The notes under the pieces: generated by a model | Told to the model about the DNA's origin: nothing | What the model saw: the letters and a program-made list of their open reading frames with translations, nothing else | Database searches by the model: none | Shown: piece after piece, positions 51,643-59,670 of the stretch | How the letters are laid out: each line of letters opens with the position of its first letter | How positions within the stretch are numbered: the first letter of the stretch is position 1 | Made by a program: the position numbers and the translations under genes | NCBI GenBank assembly: GCA_937922805.1 | Contig: CALAJV010000017.1 | Location: 1-64,000 of the forward strand | DNA from: an uncultured Acidimicrobiales bacterium | Lineage (GTDB): Bacteria; Actinomycetota; Acidimicrobiia; Acidimicrobiales; SZUA-35 | DNA: 64,000 bases | Reading direction: 5' to 3'

Positions 51643-53055
51643 TCACTGGTTTGGACTTGGACCGACCGAGAACCCGACAACAACGCCGGGCTCGCCGTCC
51701 GGGGTGTCTGCGACCCATGTGGTACCGCCATTTGTTGTTGCCATCGACTCGACGATCGCCAGACCAAGACCGCTTCCCTCGATCGACTGATGAGAGCGGC
51801 CTCGATAGAACCGATCGAAGATCCGGTCCCGCTCCACTGTGGGGATGCCGGGTCCGCGATCCCGTACCGCGATCCGAGGTCCATCCTGGGTTACAAAGAT
51901 CGGCTGGTCCTGCGGAGAGTACTTGTCAGCGTTAACCAACAGGTTGGTCAAGGCTCTTGTCGCCTGCCGAGGCCGGGTTTCGACCATGCCTACCGTGGTC
52001 GAGACGTCGACCGTTCGTCCGGAGGTGACCCGGAACTGCTCTACCGCGGTCTCGACAAGCTCACCGAGGTCGACCAACAGGGCCCGCTCCGGGGTCGCAC
52101 CCTCGGCCGCAAGCTCCACGAGCTCGCTGACAAGCTCGCCTAGGGCGGCCAAGTCGGCCACCGCACCGTCGAGCAGGCGCTGTCGCTCTTCGGTAGGCAG
52201 CTCGGGGCTCGACTGGATGAACTCGGTCTTGACTCTGAGGCTTGTTAGCGGGGTTCGCAGCTCATGGCTCGCATCGGCCACAAGCCGACGCTGCTGGTCC
52301 CGGCTTCCCCGGAGGTCATCCAGGAGCGCGTTAAAGCTTCGGACTAGTTGTCCAAGCTCATCGTCGCCCTCGCCGGCCAATCGGTCTGGGAGGTCTTGAT
52401 GTCTGCGGAGGTGGTCGGCCGCGGCGGCAACGGCGGTGACCGGAGCGATGAGGCGCCCGGCCAACAGCCAGGCGATCGCCGCAGCGGTGAGACCGGCGAC
52501 CAGACCAGCCAGTGCGGTCCCGGTCCGCGCCCGACGAAGCCCGTCAACGATGTTGGTGACATCCACGCCGACGCGAAGGGCCCCGGTTGCCGCGTCGTTG
52601 TCGACCCGAGTTGTCAGGGTGCGGATGAGCCGACCATCGGACTCCACATCTTCGAAGACTTCATCCCGTTGACCTGTTGCCACCTCAATGGCCTGCTCGG
52701 TTGTTGGCAGTTGACCAAAGACGGGCTCGCCTGCGTCGTCCATGAACCCGACAAAGGGAACCGGCGGTCGGTCGCCGTCGTCCGGCAGTTCGTTGAAGTC
52801 GTCGAGCCGCTCACCGTCGGGTCTAAACCTGTCGGCACCGAAGTCACCTTCGGTGGCCTGGATAGCGCTGACTACGCTCCTCAGATCGTTGTCGGTCGCC
52901 GAGCGAAGGCTACTGGCGACAAGCATCCACGATGCTACGCCGAACACGAGGACCACGAGGCTGGTTACCGCTCCAACGCTGATCGCCGCCCGCCGCCGTA
53001 GGTTGCGGCTATTGGCACCACCGAGCATGGAGGTGATCTGGTTGCTCATATTCAT
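51643..53055 (-). CDS. Sensor histidine kinase of the island
   Basis: 470 residues; its ATG overlaps the response-regulator stop (ATGA). Helix 1 (about 21-45), an extracytoplasmic sensor of about 110 residues rich in Asp/Gly, helix 2 (about 160-185), HAMP linker, then H in DASHELRTPLTSLRV and an ATPase domain with DRGPGIP and GSGLGLAIV. The architecture is MprB/BaeS-like. It should detect an envelope signal and phosphorylate the adjacent regulator. Codons are visibly more G/C-ended than in flanking genes. Confidence 0.94.
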   Translation of the reverse strand: MNMSNQITSMLGGANSRNLRRRAAISVGAVTSLVVLVFGVASWMLVASSLRSATDNDLRSVVSAIQATEGDFGADRFRPDGERLDDFNELPDDGDRPPVPFVGFMDDAGEPVFGQLPTTEQAIEVATGQRDEVFEDVESDGRLIRTLTTRVDNDAATGALRVGVDVTNIVDGLRRARTGTALAGLVAGLTAAAIAWLLAGRLIAPVTAVAAAADHLRRHQDLPDRLAGEGDDELGQLVRSFNALLDDLRGSRDQQRRLVADASHELRTPLTSLRVKTEFIQSSPELPTEERQRLLDGAVADLAALGELVSELVELAAEGATPERALLVDLGELVETAVEQFRVTSGRTVDVSTTVGMVETRPRQATRALTNLLVNADKYSPQDQPIFVTQDGPRIAVRDRGPGIPTVERDRIFDRFYRGRSHQSIEGSGLGLAIVESMATTNGGTTWVADTPDGEPGVVVGFSVGPSPNQ

Positions 53056-53837
53056 TGATCGGCTCCGAATGCGTTGTTCGTTGGCCGCGCGACGTACCCA
53101 ACCCCTCGTACGGTGTGGACCACCCGGCTCGCTCCCTCGCCTTCGAGCTTGCGCCGCAGGCTGGACACCAGCACTTCCAGGGTGTTTGAGGCGTAATCCT
53201 CGTCGTAGCCCCACACCCGGTCGTGGATGAGGGCCCGAGGCATCACCTGATCAAGATGGCGGGCCAACAGCTCAAGCAGGTCGTACTCGAGTTTTGTCAG
53301 CACCACCTCCTCCTCAGCTACGAGGACCCGTCTGGCCGTCGGTTCGATCGTGACGGACCCGAGGAACAACCGCTCGACGAGGCCGGTTGCGGTTGCAGTG
53401 GGACTGGTCCCGCCACCTGGTCCGGCGGGACCTTCGGCCCCCGCTCGACGAAGCAGAACCCGGACCCGGGCCAAAAGCTCGTCGAGGGCGAACGGCTTTG
53501 GGAGATAGTCATCTGCTCCGGCGTCCAAACCGGCAACCCTGTCGGCCACCTCGTGGCGGGCGGTCAGCAGCAGTACCTGCCGGTGATCGCCACCCGCTCG
53601 GAGCCGACGCAACAGATCGAGGCCGTCCTCACCGGGAAGGTTCACGTCGAGCACGACAAGGTCTGGATTGTGTTCGGCCAGTAGCTCTACCGCCTTCTCC
53701 GCCCTGTCAGCCTCGACGATGGTCACGCCCTGGTAGGCCAACACCGTCGCCAACGACTCCCGCAGGCCGCGGTCATCTTCGACCAGGAGAATAGTCTGGG
53801 CCAGTGGCTCGGTTGCCAGGTTGGTAGGAGACTCCAC
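53052..53837 (-). CDS. OmpR-family response regulator of the island
   Basis: 261 residues from a GTG. The receiver domain (about 15-130) has the acidic pair ED near its start, the phosphoacceptor aspartate in VVLDVNLPG, and a K-P motif (LPKPFALDELLARVRV). A Gly/Pro/Thr linker of about 25 residues leads to a winged helix (about 165-255; TKLEYDLLELLARH, then RALIHDRVWGYDEDYASNTLEV in the recognition part and VRGVGYVA at the end). It probably binds the CTCAGG repeats in the divergent gap at 53838-53948 and controls the ABC genes and itself. Confidence 0.95.
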   Translation of the reverse strand: MESPTNLATEPLAQTILLVEDDRGLRESLATVLAYQGVTIVEADRAEKAVELLAEHNPDLVVLDVNLPGEDGLDLLRRLRAGGDHRQVLLLTARHEVADRVAGLDAGADDYLPKPFALDELLARVRVLLRRAGAEGPAGPGGGTSPTATATGLVERLFLGSVTIEPTARRVLVAEEEVVLTKLEYDLLELLARHLDQVMPRALIHDRVWGYDEDYASNTLEVLVSSLRRKLEGEGASRVVHTVRGVGYVARPTNNAFGADQ

Positions 53838-53887
53838 CAGGCAAGGATGACGCGTCTGCCGGCCGGAGGCAAACCATCCTGGCCGGC

Positions 53888-53915
53888 CTCAGGAAGATCT
53901 CAGGTTCGCCCCAGG
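53888..53915 (+). promoter_or_regulatory. Three phased CTCAGG repeats, likely response-regulator operator
   Basis: CTCAGG at 53888-53893 and 53899-53904 and CCCAGG at 53910-53915, each 11 bp apart, about one helical turn. They lie in the divergent gap, 20 bp upstream of the -10 box for the ABC genes. OmpR-family regulators commonly bind such direct repeats. The binding itself is inference. Confidence 0.6.
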
Positions 53916-53935
53916 ATCAGCTCATCTTCGGTTCC

Positions 53936-53941
53936 TACTGT
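53936..53941 (+). promoter_or_regulatory. -10 box TACTGT of the island ABC genes
   Basis: TACTGT, 7 nt, ATG at 53949; no ribosome site. It shows the same leaderless spacing as the host genes. Confidence 0.55.
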
Positions 53942-53948
53942 CGTTTCC

Positions 53949-54731
53949 ATGAACACCGAACTACTCGATTCAAACAACTCCGGCAACGGCAGGCCAGATC
54001 CCCAGAGCGACGACGTCGCCCGGCTTGTCGGAGCAAGCAAGATCTTCGGCGAAGACGACGCGGCGGTGACTGCACTCGATGACGTCACGATCGGCTTCCG
54101 CCGCCGTGAGTTCACTGCGGTCATGGGGCCGTCCGGTTCCGGGAAGTCGACCCTGATGTACTGCCAGTCCGGTCTAGACCGGCTGACCTCGGGGCATGCC
54201 TACATCGGCGACGTCGACGTCTCCACCCTGACCGATCAGGAGCTGTCGGTGCTTCGCCGATCGAAGCTGGGCTTTATTTTCCAGTCCTTCCACCTGGTAC
54301 CGGCGCTGAGCGCTAAGGAGAACATCACCCTCCCGGTCGATCTTGACTCCGGGGCTGAGGTTGATGAGGAATTCTTGGCCGAGCTGACCGACGTGCTCGG
54401 CATTGCGAACCGTATGGAGAACCGGCCGAGCCAGCTCTCCGGCGGACAGCGCCAACGAGTAGCCGTTGCGAGGGCCATGATCCCTCGACCGGATGTGATC
54501 TTCGCCGACGAACCGACCGGCGCCCTCGACTCCAAGACCTCTGGTGAACTGTTGACCTACCTTCGCCAGGCGGTTGATGAGCTCGGCCAGACCATCGTCA
54601 TGGTCACCCACGATGCCGTGGCGGCCAGCCACTGCGATCGAGTCATCTATGTTCAGGACGGACGCCTCGTCGGCGAAGCCCTCCATCCGACCGTTGACGA
54701 TGTGCTCGACAAGATCCGGGAGCTCAGCTAA
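53949..54731 (+). CDS. ABC transporter ATPase of the island
   Basis: 260 residues from 53949; the upstream open frame is not coding-like. Walker [10 protein letters not shown]-loop [17 protein letters not shown], signature [14 protein letters not shown], Walker [14 protein letters not shown] and switch histidine in VTHDAVA. It belongs to the BceA/MacB/LolD group that pairs with FtsX-like permeases. It ends directly before the permease ATG (TAA|ATG), so both are translated together. Confidence 0.95.
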   Translation: MNTELLDSNNSGNGRPDPQSDDVARLVGASKIFGEDDAAVTALDDVTIGFRRREFTAVMGPSGSGKSTLMYCQSGLDRLTSGHAYIGDVDVSTLTDQELSVLRRSKLGFIFQSFHLVPALSAKENITLPVDLDSGAEVDEEFLAELTDVLGIANRMENRPSQLSGGQRQRVAVARAMIPRPDVIFADEPTGALDSKTSGELLTYLRQAVDELGQTIVMVTHDAVAASHCDRVIYVQDGRLVGEALHPTVDDVLDKIRELS

Positions 54732-57257
54732 ATGATTCGCCGAACCTTCAAACTCGCCTGGTTCAAACGGAACCGCTACTCGCTGACCGTCATCGCCATC
54801 GCCTTATCGGTGGCTTTCATCGTCTCAACGCTGCTCCTTACTACCTCGATCGCCGATGTTGGAGAGCCACTCAACGAGGCATATGACGGCGTTGACGTTG
54901 TTGTCAAGGGGCCGGAGGTTGCCGCAGGCGACGGACCGGTCGCAGGCATCACGGCACCGGTCTCATCGATGGTTGTAGACACTCTCAACGCCAGCGGCTA
55001 CGAAGCGGTCGGGTTCACCTCGCCGTACGCCCAAGCGCTCGATCCGACGGGAAACCCCGTTGGCCAGGACCAATCATCGGCCAATGTCGCAGAACCGTGG
55101 CTCGGCGATTCCACCCTTAACGGCTACGAGATCTCCACCGGCGTTGCACCAAGCGGAATCGGTGAAGTTGCCATCGACTCGGCCACCGCGGACGCCGCTG
55201 GCCTAGAGGTCGGTTCAACGATCCAGTACGTGACCGACGCCGGGCTTCGCCAAGCCGAGCTGGTCGGCATTGCCACGTTCGGCGGCGCTGACAACGATCC
55301 ATACACCTCAACGCTGCTGCTCGATGTCGCAGACCAGGTGTTCGAACCTACACGAGGGTACGACTACGTCCTTGTAGCCGACGGCGAACAAACGGCAACC
55401 GTTGATGCGGTCGCCCCGCTGGTCCCCGAGTTCAAAGTGATCAGCGGAACGACCTGGGTAGAGGATCAGATTTCCCAGCTCGACTCGTTCCTCGGGTTCT
55501 TCAGCACATTTCTTACGGTGTTCGCGGTCATAGCCGTTGTTGTGGGCATGGTCATCGTGACCAACACGTTCACCGTTTCCCTGGCCCAGCGGACCGAGGA
55601 GCTTGCACTACTTCGCCTTGTCGGAACCACCCGCAGACAGCTGATGGCCCAGGTCGTACTTGAGGCCCTTTTCCTCGGACTGGCCGGAACGATCGTTGGT
55701 GTTGCTGCCGGCCTTGCCGGGGTCAACGGGCTTGGCTGGTTCCTCGATGTCCTTGGCCTGGCCATCGAACGGTCGGACGCCATCTCAACCTCGGCGATCG
55801 CCATCGGGGTTCTTGTCGGCATGGGCGTGACTGTTGCGGCTGCGGTCTGGCCGGCCTGGAAGGCCACTGCCGTCGCACCGATCGAAGCACTCCGTTCGGC
55901 CGAACTCGAACCGCCATCTGCGGGCCGAAACCGAATGATCGCTGGTGCTGTTGCGCTTGCTATCGGCATCGGCTGTCTGCTCTACGGCATTGTCCAAACC
56001 GACATTCTGCTCACCGGTGTGGGCATTGGCGGCGCCTTCCTCGCCCTCTACCTCGGGGCAGACACATTGGTCCGCATCGCCGCTCGGATTGTCCGTCCGC
56101 TGCTTGGTAAGGCCGGGCCGACAGGCACAGTTGCCAGTCGGAACTTGGAGCGCAACGCGGGCCGGACCTCCGCTGCAGCAAGCGCTCTGATGATCGGCAT
56201 CAGCCTGATTGCATTCTTTACCCTGATGGCGGCGACCATCGGTCAGTTCGTGGCAGGCGACTCGGTGGACGGGTTGTCCGCTGACTACGTGGTGCAGGGC
56301 ATCGGCAGCCAGCCGGAACCAGCGCTCAACGATGAAACGCTTGCCGCTGTTGCTACGGTCGACGGTGTCGAAGCGGTTGTGCCTCTGTACAGCACGTCTG
56401 TGACCCCAGTCAGCGCGGCCGAGGTCGAGCGAGTCGGGCCCGGCGGTGCATCCCTTGGTGTTGTCGCTACCGAATTCGACTCCCTGGTCTTGGTGTACGA
56501 CTTCACCATCAACGCCGGCTCGCTTGACGATGTCACCAGCACTGCGGTTGTCATCGATCAGGCGCTCGCGGACAGCATGGCGCTGGCCGTCGGTGACACC
56601 GTGGACGTGACAGCCCTGGCTGGACCGGTCGACCTTCAGGTTGCTGCCATCGTCGAAACCTCACTCCCGGGCGCCCCACAACCCGCCATAATCGGCGACC
56701 TGGATCTTAGCGGGGCCCTCGGATACGACGCACCGGCCACCACTGCCTACATCATCGGAACAGCAGGCGAGGCGGCGCTGACCGAGGCGGTCGGCTTGCC
56801 AACTATCGACGTGTTGACACTCGAGGACTACGTCGACGGGTTGAGCTCCAATCTCGACACCATCCTTGCGCTGGTTTATGCACTGCTTGCCGTCGCGGTG
56901 ATCATCGCCCTTGTCGGCATCGCAAACACCGTGTCGTTGGCCATCTCCGAGCGGGTCGGCGAGATCGCGGCAATCCGGGCCGCTGGAGCGTCGAGCCGCC
57001 AGATTTTCTGGTCGCTGATCTCCGAGTTCGGATTGCTGGCATTGGTCGGAGTGCTGTCAGGACTCGGGTTGGCGTGGATTTCGGCCACTGCGTTCTTCCG
57101 GGCGCTTTCAGGCGGGCAGATCAACTATCCAGAGACCGACGTGCTTACCGGCTTGCTGATAGTGCTTGCAGGATTGGTCGGCGGTGCCGCGGCGAGTTGG
57201 CTACCGGCCCTCAGCGCAGCAAAGGCGGACATTCTGGACGTCCTTCGGGCCGACTGA
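54732..57257 (+). CDS. FtsX-like ABC permease of the island
   Basis: 841 residues. First helix at about 15-38, a large extracytoplasmic domain (about 40-245), three helices (about 250-385), a middle helix pair (about 400-455), a second extracytoplasmic domain (about 500-705), and three final helices (about 715-835). Each half carries the family signature (RTEELALLRLVGTTRRQ; RVGEIAAIRAAGASSRQ). This double-FtsX form is the one used in lipoprotein release and in antimicrobial-peptide resistance transporters. Confidence 0.95.
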   Translation: MIRRTFKLAWFKRNRYSLTVIAIALSVAFIVSTLLLTTSIADVGEPLNEAYDGVDVVVKGPEVAAGDGPVAGITAPVSSMVVDTLNASGYEAVGFTSPYAQALDPTGNPVGQDQSSANVAEPWLGDSTLNGYEISTGVAPSGIGEVAIDSATADAAGLEVGSTIQYVTDAGLRQAELVGIATFGGADNDPYTSTLLLDVADQVFEPTRGYDYVLVADGEQTATVDAVAPLVPEFKVISGTTWVEDQISQLDSFLGFFSTFLTVFAVIAVVVGMVIVTNTFTVSLAQRTEELALLRLVGTTRRQLMAQVVLEALFLGLAGTIVGVAAGLAGVNGLGWFLDVLGLAIERSDAISTSAIAIGVLVGMGVTVAAAVWPAWKATAVAPIEALRSAELEPPSAGRNRMIAGAVALAIGIGCLLYGIVQTDILLTGVGIGGAFLALYLGADTLVRIAARIVRPLLGKAGPTGTVASRNLERNAGRTSAAASALMIGISLIAFFTLMAATIGQFVAGDSVDGLSADYVVQGIGSQPEPALNDETLAAVATVDGVEAVVPLYSTSVTPVSAAEVERVGPGGASLGVVATEFDSLVLVYDFTINAGSLDDVTSTAVVIDQALADSMALAVGDTVDVTALAGPVDLQVAAIVETSLPGAPQPAIIGDLDLSGALGYDAPATTAYIIGTAGEAALTEAVGLPTIDVLTLEDYVDGLSSNLDTILALVYALLAVAVIIALVGIANTVSLAISERVGEIAAIRAAGASSRQIFWSLISEFGLLALVGVLSGLGLAWISATAFFRALSGGQINYPETDVLTGLLIVLAGLVGGAAASWLPALSAAKADILDVLRAD

Positions 57258-57322
57258 GGTCCCACAGCGGCGAGGTTTCCGGATGGCTTTAGCCCGAAGC
57301 TGCCGCCAACGCAGACGACGCC

Positions 57323-57378
57323 AATATGAACCTCGGCCACAGAGTGCGATCTACCGCTGAGATGATAGATAGTTCCGC
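57323..57378 (+). repeat. Right 56-bp direct repeat (within complete terminator)
   Basis: Identical to 51537-51592. Unlike the left copy it continues into CGCAACTC and the second hairpin arm, so this side keeps an intact terminator. Confidence 0.97.
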
Positions 57379-57403
57379 CGCAACTCGTGGCCGAGGTTTT
57401 TTT
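57329..57403 (+). terminator. Long-stem terminator containing the right repeat
   Basis: AACCTCGGCCAC (57329-57340) pairs perfectly with GTGGCCGAGGTT (57387-57398); after one bulged A, GAGT pairs with ACTC. Further inside, GCG/CGC and ATCTA/TAGAT continue the imperfect stem. A run of seven T ends the structure (57397-57403). Confidence 0.85.
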
Positions 57404-57459
57404 GATCAAGGTTGAACTGCCGTAATTGATCGTCAGAGTTTGCCGCCTCTGACGTTACG

Positions 57460-58248
57460 TTACGCTGCGCTTTGGTGCGAAGCGTCAGTCGTTTCCTTGA
57501 CTCGCTTTTGTTCCTTCTTCGGTTGGTCCAGACCGGGAGTCGGATCCGCTTGCCACAAGGAGACGAAGGCGGCCGCTTGGGCTCGAAGCATCGGGTCGAA
57601 ATCAACATCGACTCTTGTCTTGGAGAAAGCACGACCGTTGAATACGTCAAAGACCATTGGGGCACCGAGATGCCCGTGACATTCATCTAGCAAGTGAAGC
57701 ATCGGGTTTGCTGTTCGCTGCGTCAACCGATGCCGTTTCCCGGTTTTGAAGTAGAGCTTCACAACTCGGGGCGTGCCGTTCATAGACAAATGCAATTCCG
57801 GGTTGATTCGGACTTGCAACCCTTCGGCTAGCCACATCCCTCGACGAGGTTCACCGATGAAATCGATCTGCTTGCGACCTAAGAGCCGGCGATAGTTAAT
57901 CACGCATTGACGATAATTTTCTCGCCTTGAATCGTGGGCTAGTTCGACTGCGGTATCAAGCGCATCAAGCCCTGGACCAGCGCCGTATTGATGGAATGCA
58001 ACCACTTGCAACCGGAGTAACCGCCAATAGTCGATCGCTGGGGTGTAGAGGCCATGAGTCCGTTTTATCGAGCGCACCTCTGACCGTTTACCGATCGAGT
58101 CGGCTAAGACAAACGGGAAGAACTGGGTTAGCGAAATAGCCGAATCGGGACCCTGCGACCCTTCAGGCTGAATTAGACGTTGCGTTGGCTGATCTTCAAG
58201 GTGGCTATTTGTTGGTGGTTGATTGGACGATTCCCGGATTGCTAACAA
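57460..58248 (-). CDS. Hypothetical protein beside the island
   Basis: 262 residues from a TTG with GAAGGGGA five nt upstream, which makes this rare start convincing. No signal peptide or membrane helix. The middle is basic and helical (RRENYRQCVINYRRLLGRKQIDFIGEP in consecutive pieces), then a beta-rich part (LQVRINPELHLSMNG, RVVKLYFKTGKRHRLT) and an acidic-aromatic end (VDVDFDPMLRAQAAAFVSLW). The tail is Lys/Glu-rich. The last part has a nuclease-like alternation of charged strands, but I do not recognise the family. It lies outside the right repeat, facing it. Confidence 0.7.
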   Translation of the reverse strand: MLAIRESSNQPPTNSHLEDQPTQRLIQPEGSQGPDSAISLTQFFPFVLADSIGKRSEVRSIKRTHGLYTPAIDYWRLLRLQVVAFHQYGAGPGLDALDTAVELAHDSRRENYRQCVINYRRLLGRKQIDFIGEPRRGMWLAEGLQVRINPELHLSMNGTPRVVKLYFKTGKRHRLTQRTANPMLHLLDECHGHLGAPMVFDVFNGRAFSKTRVDVDFDPMLRAQAAAFVSLWQADPTPGLDQPKKEQKRVKETTDASHQSAA

Positions 58249-58332
58249 GGCGTTCCCCTTCGTCGGCTTGCTTAACTGGTACTAACCATTATGAAGAAGG
58301 GGTGTGACAGCGAAGCGGGCGTGACGGCGAGG

Positions 58333-59562
58333 CTAGTGGGTTACAACGAGCTGATCCCAACTGAACGAGCCTTCACCCCACCAGATTTCAGATCCGAATA
58401 ACAGGTTTGCCATGCACCAGTTGTTGTCGAACGCTCGAGTACCGTTCGATTGGCCGTTGGCCGCCGCATAGTCTGTGAAGCTGTTCCAGTTGATCGAACC
58501 AGAGCGTACTGGCGATTTGGCTACGAAGGCTATGTAGCCGGGGTCATTAGAACCTTTGGTCCAGACTTCCCAGACCCGACCATCCACAGTGGCGTCACCT
58601 TTGTAACCGGTTGATCCAGCCGGACGCCGTTCAGGACCGCTGTCGAGCCAAACCATGATTTCATACATCTGGTTACCGGAAGCTCCCCGCTCAATGTTGC
58701 AGTCAGAGTGGAAAAAGCTCTCGATGGCGACGTTCTTCTCCCCATAGATGGTCTGCCCGTTGAACGACTTCTGGTGCTTGGTTGTTTCGGTTGATGAGAA
58801 CGAGAAATCGATGGTGTACTCATCGAGCTGGTTCACCGTTGACGGCAGGCCGGTTACCGATGTTGACGCTGACTGACGACTAGCTTCTTTCACTCCGTAG
58901 ACAATCTCTGGATACGCTTTCACGTTCCAAACCGGTCCAACAACTTGGTTTTCGTTCAACCAATCGTACGTCCACTGAGGAGAAACAGTCCCGTCGGAAT
59001 TCTGACGGAGAGAAATACATTGCGACCACGAACCAGTCGACACTGCTGCGTTCCAGGCGTTGTTCCACACCGCGAAATCACCGAACTGGAGACCTCCGGC
59101 GTATTGATTAGTTGGACCAACACACTGTGGCCCAGCTGAGCCAACAATCGGAGCGGTCGTGCTTGGCGACCCTCCGCTGCTAGATCCGCTACCACCCGAT
59201 GATGAACCAGTCGAAGTAGAACCGCCAGTTGCCGTGCCAGACGACGAACCAGCAACCACCCGACAACTCTGATTATTCTCCCAACCCCAACCATCAGGAT
59301 CACTAGCCGAACTTACACACGTCGGAACCCCAGACGAACCACCAGAACTCGAACCACCAGTAGACGAACTACCAGAACTCGAACCAGACGAACCAGCAAC
59401 CACCCGACAACTCTGATTATTCTCCCAACCCCAACCATCACCATCAGGATCGCTAGCCGAACTTGCACAGGCGGGACGATCTTGACCGGCAGCTGGTCCG
59501 GATTGGACTACGAACCCAACCAAGGCGAATCCACACATCAATAGAAGCAATCTGAATCTCAT
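58333..59562 (-). CDS. Secreted GH12 endoglucanase-like enzyme with two CBM10-like modules
   Basis: 409 residues from an ATG with GGAG just upstream; an ATG at 59592 is possible. Signal peptide ends near AAGQ. Two short modules (DPDGDGWGWENNQSCRV and DPDGWGWENNQSCRV) resemble the GWGWEN-x-x-SC core of CBM10 cellulose-binding domains. They are joined by Gly/Ser linkers. Residues about 145-409 match glycoside hydrolase 12: the nucleophile glutamate lies in MYEIMVWLDS and the acid/base glutamate probably in LFGSEIWWGEG. GH12 enzymes cut beta-1,4-glucans outside the cell. Together with the GH16-like gene at the window start it suggests polysaccharide use. Confidence 0.87.
   Translation of the reverse strand: MRFRLLLLMCGFALVGFVVQSGPAAGQDRPACASSASDPDGDGWGWENNQSCRVVAGSSGSSSGSSSTGGSSSGGSSGVPTCVSSASDPDGWGWENNQSCRVVAGSSSGTATGGSTSTGSSSGGSGSSSGGSPSTTAPIVGSAGPQCVGPTNQYAGGLQFGDFAVWNNAWNAAVSTGSWSQCISLRQNSDGTVSPQWTYDWLNENQVVGPVWNVKAYPEIVYGVKEASRQSASTSVTGLPSTVNQLDEYTIDFSFSSTETTKHQKSFNGQTIYGEKNVAIESFFHSDCNIERGASGNQMYEIMVWLDSGPERRPAGSTGYKGDATVDGRVWEVWTKGSNDPGYIAFVAKSPVRSGSINWNSFTDYAAANGQSNGTRAFDNNWCMANLLFGSEIWWGEGSFSWDQLVVTH
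59208..59465 (-). repeat. Duplicated linker and binding-module segment in the GH12 gene
   Basis: The segment coding GWGWENNQSC with flanking linker occurs twice (about 59258-59312 and 59400-59460) with near-identical bases, one copy having two extra codons. Gly/Ser linkers around them are also repetitive. It points to recent internal duplication. Confidence 0.75.
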
Positions 59563-59670
59563 GGGTCTCCACTTGGTCGCCGAACTGTGCACATGAACAT
59601 CTGTGTTGCTATCGGTCCGAGCCTAGTTTGTCAGCCGGTTGCGATCCAGTGCGACGGAGGTCAAAACTTG

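Larger units (their letters stand above)
51537..57378. mobile_element. Putative genomic island bounded by 56-bp direct repeats, no recombinase
   Basis: The segment between the repeats holds four genes: histidine kinase, response regulator, ABC ATPase and permease. The DNA looks GC-richer than its surroundings: by hand, line 52081-52140 is 45/60 G+C and line 50701-50760 is 33/60. These are single samples. The right repeat belongs to a complete terminator; the left is only its 5' part. No integrase, transposase or tRNA gene is present. The gene set resembles a peptide-antibiotic sensing and resistance module (BceRS-AB logic), but it could be another envelope-stress module. The leaderless -10 arrangement inside matches the host, so the donor was probably related. 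Confidence 0.7.

Noticed and set aside
57323..57403. Integron attC site
   Set aside because: The element is an imperfect palindrome of suitable size, but the ends lack the RYYYAAC and GTTRRRY core sites. The seven-T run fits a terminator better. No integron integrase is present.
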